DNA from: Syncephalastrum monosporum B8922
Taxonomy: Eukaryota > Mucoromycota > Mucoromycetes > Mucorales > Syncephalastraceae
Reading direction: 5' to 3'
NCBI GenBank assembly: GCA_000697355.1
Contig: JNEN01001217.1
Location: 62,001 to 126,000, forward strand
DNA length: 64,000 nt
Shown: positions 56,883 through 64,000 of the stretch, one piece after another
Layout of the letters: every line of letters begins with the position of its first letter
Numbering within the stretch: position 1 is the first letter of the stretch
Position numbers and translations under genes: made by a program
The notes under the pieces: model-generated
Databases searched by the model: none
What the model was told of the DNA's origin: nothing
What the model saw: the letters and a program-made list of their open reading frames with translations, nothing else

Positions 56883-59695
56883 AAGGTCGTCAACAGTGTG
56901 TGGGTATCGTCGAAAGGGGGCGTCAACGAAAAGCTGCAACGGGAAAAAAAAGAGGAAAAGATCTGCCCAAGCGGCAAAAGAAAAAAATAAAAGGAGTCCT
57001 GGTACTTATATGGCGATCAGCTTCAATGCTGCCATGATATGCTGCGACTGCATTCCTTCTCCTGTGTCGCGCGTAATAGAGCCGTTCGTTAAGACAAAAC
57101 CATTTTAGGATGAAAAGCGAAAGAGTGAGACCCAGAAAACCGCTTACTCGGGGTGAACAGAAAAGTTGTTCTAAAAAGGTACTAGGACCACGTTATACGT
57201 TGTGTGTTGGGCCTGGCCACCTCTGGCGCAAGTCAGGGTCTGTCTGTACTTTGGTAGTATGTCCCTGCACATACGTGCGCAGGCAGAAGTGACATGGAGT
57301 ACAACGCGGGTAAATTTGATTTAGTTGATGATGGTCCTTTCGCTACCCTTGCTCAGCCCTTGCTATCGGGAACGCTTATGTACTCTTCACTCCTTTTGCT
57401 TCTGCTGCTTGTTTATTAAACCTTGCTACTCATGGGCTTCCATCTCTTATAGGAAAATAGCTGCATACCTCTCGAAGATCGAGCTTTTTGTCCATACTGA
57501 ATTCTGCGAGAGATGCCCATGGAACATTTGGAAACAAAAAAATGAGACTGTGATTATTTTCTCCTTCTTAAAACGAAAAAAATTGTGTTGGGCTGATGTA
57601 TATGTGTGTTGTGTGTTGTGCTGCGTGATTATGTTACCTCAATTACCATAGCCGTCTGATTTCCGGTGATGCCAACATCTGCAGACCCCATCCTCTTATT
57701 TCTGGGGGTTGAATGTCAAGCCAAAAAAAACTCTTCAGTGAGCCCCCATCTTTCCCTGAGGTGCACGGATCTACATAGTAATATTAACCTTGCTGTCACC
57801 CCTTCATACACGCAGTGGCTTGTCTACTTATTAGAGCTTTTTTTTTTTTTCAAGGTTTTATACTTGCATTATACAGCATGTACAACGCTTCTTAATCGTG
57901 ACCTACTTTAAATTGTTGAAGTCCGTATATCAGCTGAACTTCTCTCACTGAGACCTCGCAGTATGTACTTTATTCATTCAGACGAGCAGGTGGTTAAGGA
58001 GACATTGGGTTTGTAGGTCGATGTTGTTATCCGTTTGAACATCCCTATCCCATTTTTGTTTAAATGTGAGTGACGGTATATCCAATGCTCTCCCGTATAT
58101 CGAGTCCGAATTACTCCGACGAAGCTCCTACCGAAGAACAGGAAGATGTCGAGTGCCCTTGCCCGAATATCTGGGTCACCTAGATAATATTCGTGCGCAT
58201 GTGCTCCCAAGTATCTAACAGTCTACATATTCAGTAGTCTACGTCTATAAGACCATAACAAATATAGATAACTCGATGGGATACATAAAATGAGACAGTG
58301 AATTCTACAATCGTCTCAGGCGATGTTATTGCCGTACACCAGATTAAAAGAGCGTGTGTATAGGCACAGGAAGAATATCTTTCATATCTTTCCCAATACA
58401 ATAGCCCATCGCTGTGTCCCCAATGTGACAGATGATGCGCACAAACGTGGATTTGCTCTGAGAAGCTTTTTAGCCTCCAGTTTCTATTTTTGGTACTCTA
58501 AAATGCGATGACGATCTGGCCTTTTCTTTATGCAGCATGCATTGAACAGATCTCGTCATAATGCATTTAAATTGCCTTTCGCGTCAAACCTTTACACTGA
58601 CAACTTGGTCACACACACGTATAAAAAAGAGCAAAATCCAATGTACTGCGCAAGGTTAGGATAATAACCTAATATAACCACGTGCAAAGCGCATGTCTGC
58701 TAGCAGCCGCTTGTGTATTTCAATAACGCACACCATCGGCCTTATTTTATCCCGGAACACGGCTCGCGTGGGGTGTGTATTACATACAAACAGGTTTGCG
58801 CGTTGAGCCTATTGTCGATCGAGTGAGGCGAGTTCCTAAGTCTATCAGCATGTGAAGACAGGGAACGGAAGTTCAGACGTCCTTGAGGCGATAAATTGCA
58901 TATGTACGTCCGCCTTTACGCCGAAACATACTGCATTATATCGCGCACTGCATATCACTACGTTACAAGCATGACACCGTTTTCATAGTATATTCAACAT
59001 CAGTCGAGCATACATATTTAGTAATGGCTTCCAGCCGACGAATACATTCTTTTAACTAGCCAAATATAGAGGATCAGCTTCGTGTCCAGATGAATGTCGC
59101 ACCCTGAAATCGCCTCATTCCCAAAACTAGATTTTGGTTGCACCAATTTTTATTCTTATTCCTTCCTTATTCGCTTGGTCACAGCTGTCGTGTCTCTAGC
59201 TAAGACTTCGTGTACTGTCCTTTTTCCCGAGATTGGAATCACGCTCCTCTTCGTTTACCGGACGCCAAAGGTATCAATCCAAGATAAGTTTAAACTGCTT
59301 TTCATTTTGAACGCTAAGCAAATATGTATACCATCAACTAGGTCGATAGCACGCCTCTATGTAAATGGATGTATGGACGTGATTGTCACAAGTGCCTACA
59401 TCGAAATGTTTAGGAAACATTCGTTTATAAGTCTTGACAATGTACACGTTAAGTATGTGCCATACAGGGTATACGTAAAAGCAAACAAAAAAGCAGGATA
59501 ATGGATACATATTGAAATAAGACGATACAACGGCTATGCACATGAGCTATAAATACACAGACTTGCTCGCCGCATGCGGCGCTCAAGAGGGACACGACAA
59601 AAAGCGAGGAAGGGCAAGAGAAGTGTGAAGCAAAATCAAAGTACAAGAAGGGGGGAAAATTAAAGGGAGGGAGGGAGAAGGGAGATCGATGGAGC
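56883..59695. other. 2.8-kb region without recognisable genes
   Basis: AT-rich sequence with only short open frames on both strands. The longest has 135 codons (59094-59501, plus) and no features. No tRNA cloverleaf, terminal repeats or transposase remnants recognised. Its left end carries the promoter of the 416-residue protein. Confidence 0.6.
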
Positions 59696-62600
59696 CTAGA
59701 CCTTGGTAGGTCGCATAAGACCTGCTTGTGGGCTAAACTTCTTTATGGCAGAGATGAGTTCAGGGAAGCGCAGCGGCTTGGTAACATATTCATCCATGCC
59801 CGCCCGCAAGCATTTCTCTCGATCGCCAATCATGGCGTGTGCTGTCAGTGCAATGATAGGGATATGTCCGCCGTTGTTCGCGGTTTGTTCAATCTCACGA
59901 ATACGCTGCGTCGCCTTAAAACCGTCCATGACAGGCATCTGCACGTCCATTAGAATCAGGTCATATGCCTTTTCTTGGAATGCGTCGACTGCCAGTTGAC
60001 CGTTGCCCACAACCTTGACGTGGTGACCAAACTTCTCGAGGATGCGGACAGCGAGCTTCTGGTTGACAATGTTGTCTTCGGCAAGTAGGATTTCCAGACA
60101 GGCTGATTTAGCAGCGTCGCTGGGCAGGGCCACGTGGTTTTCCAAGGCTGGCAAAAGCGCATGGGCCAGATCGGGAATGTTGACAGGTGAGTTGATATAG
60201 CTCGTGATGCCGAGATCAATACAGAGTTTCATATTGAGAGGGTGGATCTCGGGTGTGATGAGAACGATTGGTGTGAATCGCAAGTGCACGATCTCACGGA
60301 TACGTTCGGCATGTGCCATCTTGTCGACGATCAGAGTATCAAAGAGCGGCGCATGTTCGCTGCTGCCCCTTGCAGCGTTTGCCATGTTGGTTGCTTCAGC
60401 GATACTCGTGACACGCGATGGCTTGAGGCCGAGCTGTTCAATTTGGTTCATAAGATCCGTCTGGTCCTGCTCCGTTTCCAGGAACAGAATGCGTCGTCCC
60501 TGGAAGCGTGAGAGCTTCTCGAGCGTCTCAGGAACGCTCATCTGGTACTGGCGAAGGATAACCGTAAAGTAGAATTGTGACCCACGACCGTACATGGATT
60601 CCACCCAGAGTGTGCCACCCATCAACTGGACAAAGTGCTTGGAGATGGACAGACCCAGACCAGTACCGCCATACTTGCGGCTTTTCAAGACAGACAAAGG
60701 TTAGTGGTCTACGAATCATCTGCTAAATAAGAACTTACGTCGTGCCACCATCTGCCTGAGCAAATGTGTCGAAGATGACTTCTAATTTGTCTGAGGGAAT
60801 ACCAATGCCAGTGTCGCTCACGCAGAATTGCACCTTGACATGATCACCTTGCATCTCGACTGCGCGTGTCTGAAGCACCACCTCGCCCCGGTTGGTGAAT
60901 TTGACAGCGTTGCCGATCAGGTTGGTAATCACTTGTCGCAGACGCAGCGGGTCGCCCACCAGCTGGTCTGGGATGGAGTTATCCACGTTGTAAATGAGGT
61001 CCAATTTCTTTTGGTTCGCCTTGACCGCCAGGGTCTTGAGCACGCTAAAGATGGCGGAACGCAGTGAGAAAGGAATGGATTCAATCGTCATGCGACCGGC
61101 TTCAATCTTGGAAATATCGAGAATATCGTCAATAATGGTCAAAAGGCTGTTGGCCAGGCTCGACACGATCATCAGGTTTTCGCGCTGCTGGCGCGTCAAC
61201 TCAGTTTCAAGGGTCAGAGACGTCATGCCGATGATGCCGTTCATGGGAGTGCGGATTTCGTGCGACATGTTGGCCAAGAACTCGCTCTTGGATCGGTTGG
61301 CCAGTTCGGCTGCTTCCTTGGCTTGCCGGTTCTTTTGGATCGCATCACGCAAGGAGGCAACCATTTGGTTGATCTTGGTCTTGAGCGAGTCCATCTCACC
61401 CGAGGCTTCGACCGTAATCAGGCGCGAAAAGTCGTTTTCGGTGGCAGAGGCAGAGATTTGAGCAAAAGCACGCACTTGCGTCGTCAAGTTGGAGGCCATG
61501 GTATTCACGTTGCTGGTGATTTCGCGCCACACACCTTCCACGTCTTCGACTTCGGCTTGAACGCCTAGCTTGCCTTCGGTACCCACCTCGCGCGCGACAC
61601 GGGTGACTTCGGATGCAAAGGAGTTGAGTTGGTCCACCATGATATTGATCGTGTTTTTGAGCTCGGCAATTTCACCATGCACTTCGACTTCGATTTTCTT
61701 GGACAAATCACCCTGGGCCACTGCTTTGCACACCGCAGCGATACCACGTAACTGATCGGTTAGATTGCTGGCCATGAGATTGACATTCTCTGTCAGATCC
61801 TTCCATGTGCCGTCCACGCCGATGATAGTCGCTTGGCCACCCAACATGCCTTCGGTACCGACTTCACGTGCGACGCGCGTCACTTCTGCAGCGAAGACAC
61901 GCAACTGGTCTACCATGGAGTTCACCGTATCCCTAAAAGTAGCTTGTGAGTTTACTGTCCATTACGCGTGCCTTTTCCACTTACTTAAGCTCCAGGATTT
62001 CACCCTGCACTTCGACGACAATCTTGCGAGAAAGATCACCTTTGGCAACAGCCGTCGTGACAGTGGCGATCGAACGCACCTGGGTCGTCAAATTACCAGC
62101 CATCATGTTGACGTTATCTGTCAAATCTTTCCAGGTGCCGGCTACACCCTGCACAATGGCTTGACCACCTAGCTTTCCTTCGGTGCCGACTTCGCGAGCG
62201 ACACGCGTTACTTCAGTCGAGAACACGCGCAACTGATCCACCATGTTGTTCACCGTATTCTTCAGGTCCAGAATTTCACCGCGCGTCTCCACGTGAATCT
62301 TCTTTGATAAATCACCGTTGGCAACCGCTTTGGTGACTTCGGCAATGGAACGCACTTGACTCGTCAAGTTGGCCGCCATGATATTGACATTGTCCGTCAA
62401 TTCGTTCCATGTACCAGCCACACCTTGGACAACCGCCTGGCCACCCAATTTTCCTTCGGTACCGACCTCCTTGGACACACGGGTGACTTCCGAAGCGAAG
62501 ATGCGCAGCTGGTCCACCATGTTGTTGACAATGTTCTTGAGTTCAAGGATCTCGCCGCCACTTTCAACTTCGATCTTCTTCGATAGGTCACCCAAGGCGA

Positions 62601-64000
62601 CAGCTTTCGTCACCTCGGCAATGGATCGGACTTGACTCGTCAAGTTGGCCGCCATGATATTGACATTGTCTGTCAATTCGTTCCATGTACCAGCCACACC
62701 TTGGACAACCGCCTGGCCACCCAATTTTCCTTCGGTACCGACCTCCTTGGACACACGGGTGACTTCCGAAGCGAAGATGCGCAGCTGGTCCACCATGTTG
62801 TTGACAATGTTCTTGAGTTCAAGGATCTCGCCGCCACTTTCAACTTCGATCTTCTTCGATAGGTCACCCAAGGCGACAGCTTTCGTCACCTCGGCAATGG
62901 ATCGGACTTGACTCGTCAAGTTGGCCGCCATGATATTGACATTGTCTGTCAATTCGTTCCATGTACCAGCCACACCTTGGACAACCGCCTGGCCACCCAA
63001 TTTTCCTTCGGTACCGACTTCTTTCGACACACGTGTGACTTCTGATGCAAAAATTCGCAACTGATCCACCATGTTGTTGACAATGTTCTTGAGTTCAAGG
63101 ATTTCACCACCGCTTTCGACTTCAATCTTCTTGGATAGATCACCCAACGCGACAGCTTTAGTCACTTCGGCAATGGATCGCACCTGATTGGTCAAATTCG
63201 CAGCCATGATGTTGACATTGTCCGTCAGGTCCATCCAGGTACCGGCGACACCGCGCACCACGGCTTGGCCGCCTAGCTTCCCTTCTGTACCGACTTCTTT
63301 GGATACACGCGTGACTTCGGAGGCGAAGATTCGCAACTGATCCACCATGTCGTTCACGATATTTTTAAGTTCCAAGATCTCACCACGTGTCTCGACTTCG
63401 ATCTTTTTCGACAAGTCACCTAGAGCGACGGCTTTGGTGACCTGGGCAATGGATCGAACCTGGGTCGTCAAATTGGCTGCCATGGTATTGACATTGTCGG
63501 TCAAATCGAGCCATGTGCCCGCCACGCCTTCCACCATGGCCTGGCCGCCCAACTTGCCTTCCGTACCGACTTCCTTGGACACACGCGTCACCTCAGCGGC
63601 AAACACACGGAGCTGGTCCACCATGTCGTTCACTGTGTTCTTGAGATCGAGGATTTCACCGCGCGTTTCAACGTCAATCTTTTTGCTGAGATCACCGTTT
63701 GCGACTGCTTTGGTGACTTGAGCAATGGATCGTACTTGGGTCGTTAGATTGGCGGCCATTGTGTTGACATTATCCGTGAGATCCATCCAGGTACCGGCGA
63801 CGCCATTGACGACAGCTTGACCGCCCAATTTGCCTTCGGTGCCTACTTCACGCGCCACACGGGTGACTTCAGAAGCGAAAACTCGGAGTTGGTCCACCAT
63901 GTTGTTGACGATGTTCTTGAGGTCCAGAATTTCGCCTCGCGTCTCAACTTCGATCTTCTTACTGAGATCACCACTTGCCACGGCCTTGGTCACTTCAGCA
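59696..64000 (-). CDS. Group III hybrid histidine kinase (Nik1/Os-1 type), 5' end missing
   Basis: Cytosolic osmo-sensing hybrid kinase upstream of the HOG MAP-kinase pathway and target of phenylpyrrole fungicides in other fungi. Visible exons: 64000-61985 (open at the window edge), 61932-60739, 60680-59696; ~1397 residues. At least nine HAMP units of ~92 residues are seen, each with a GDLSKKI-like start, [20 protein letters not shown] and GVAGTW-DLTDNVN. The HisKA phospho-His is in [10 protein letters not shown] (codon 61260-61262). The ATPase N-box is [11 protein letters not shown], with DTGIGI and [10 protein letters not shown] after it. The receiver Asp is in [12 protein letters not shown] (59945-59947), with its Lys in YVTKPL. 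The N-terminus lies beyond the window. Confidence 0.95.
62364..63018 (-). repeat. Near-identical 276-bp HAMP repeats
   Basis: The unit at 62364-62639 recurs at 62640-62915 with one visible mismatch (C at 62395, T at 62671). The next unit is identical for about the first 100 bp and then diverges. Confidence 0.9.

Overview
The window is nuclear DNA of a filamentous fungus, most likely an early-diverging one of the Mucorales (Mucoromycota). Genes are split by many short GT-AG introns, mostly about 45-90 nt. Leaders are pyrimidine-rich, and coding regions carry poly-Gln, poly-Ser and poly-Asp tracts. Two tandem CotH-type surface protein genes are typical of Mucorales. The set also holds genes that yeasts lack but early fungi share with animals (SMG8, a GLTSCR1/BICRA-like protein, BCAS2, UBR7). 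The genus cannot be fixed from this sequence alone. I see 26 protein genes, no tRNA or rRNA gene, no CRISPR array and no intact transposon.

Left part (1-16.2 kb): the 3' end of a nitronate monooxygenase gene with a peroxisomal C-terminus, a mitochondrial GTP/GDP carrier, a small coiled-coil protein, a 12-exon SMG8 gene (nonsense-mediated decay), a UBR7-like ubiquitin ligase, a PRISE-type reductase, and a GLTSCR1-domain (SWI/SNF) protein. Next (16.3-21.3 kb) are two CotH genes in tandem on the minus strand with the same exon plan.

Centre (23.3-45.4 kb): splicing factor BCAS2/SPF27, a homeodomain protein, a membrane-tethered GDSL hydrolase, a 710-residue acidic protein with two copies of an unassigned Cys/His cluster, a RING-H2 ligase, an unknown Ser-rich protein, a Tat-SF1/Cus2-like splicing factor, an RBR-type ubiquitin ligase, a TTC7/Ypp1 scaffold of the plasma-membrane PI4-kinase complex, and a type II membrane glycosyltransferase related to starch synthase.

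Right part (46.5-64 kb): a bZIP-DUF3425 regulator divergent from a secreted multicopper oxidase, NEDD8/Rub1 built partly from 18-nt exons, the succinate dehydrogenase flavoprotein, a small C2H2-like protein, a second protein sharing a coiled-coil motif with the gene at 3.5 kb, a 2.8-kb stretch without genes, and a group III hybrid histidine kinase with at least nine HAMP repeats that runs off the right edge.

The genes are mostly unrelated housekeeping functions. Recurring themes are ubiquitin or ubiquitin-like pathways (UBR7, RING-H2, RBR, NEDD8) and RNA processing or decay (SMG8, BCAS2, Tat-SF1). Exon joins were worked out by hand from splice-site sequence, reading phase and family conservation. 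Every multi-exon model given here closes in frame.
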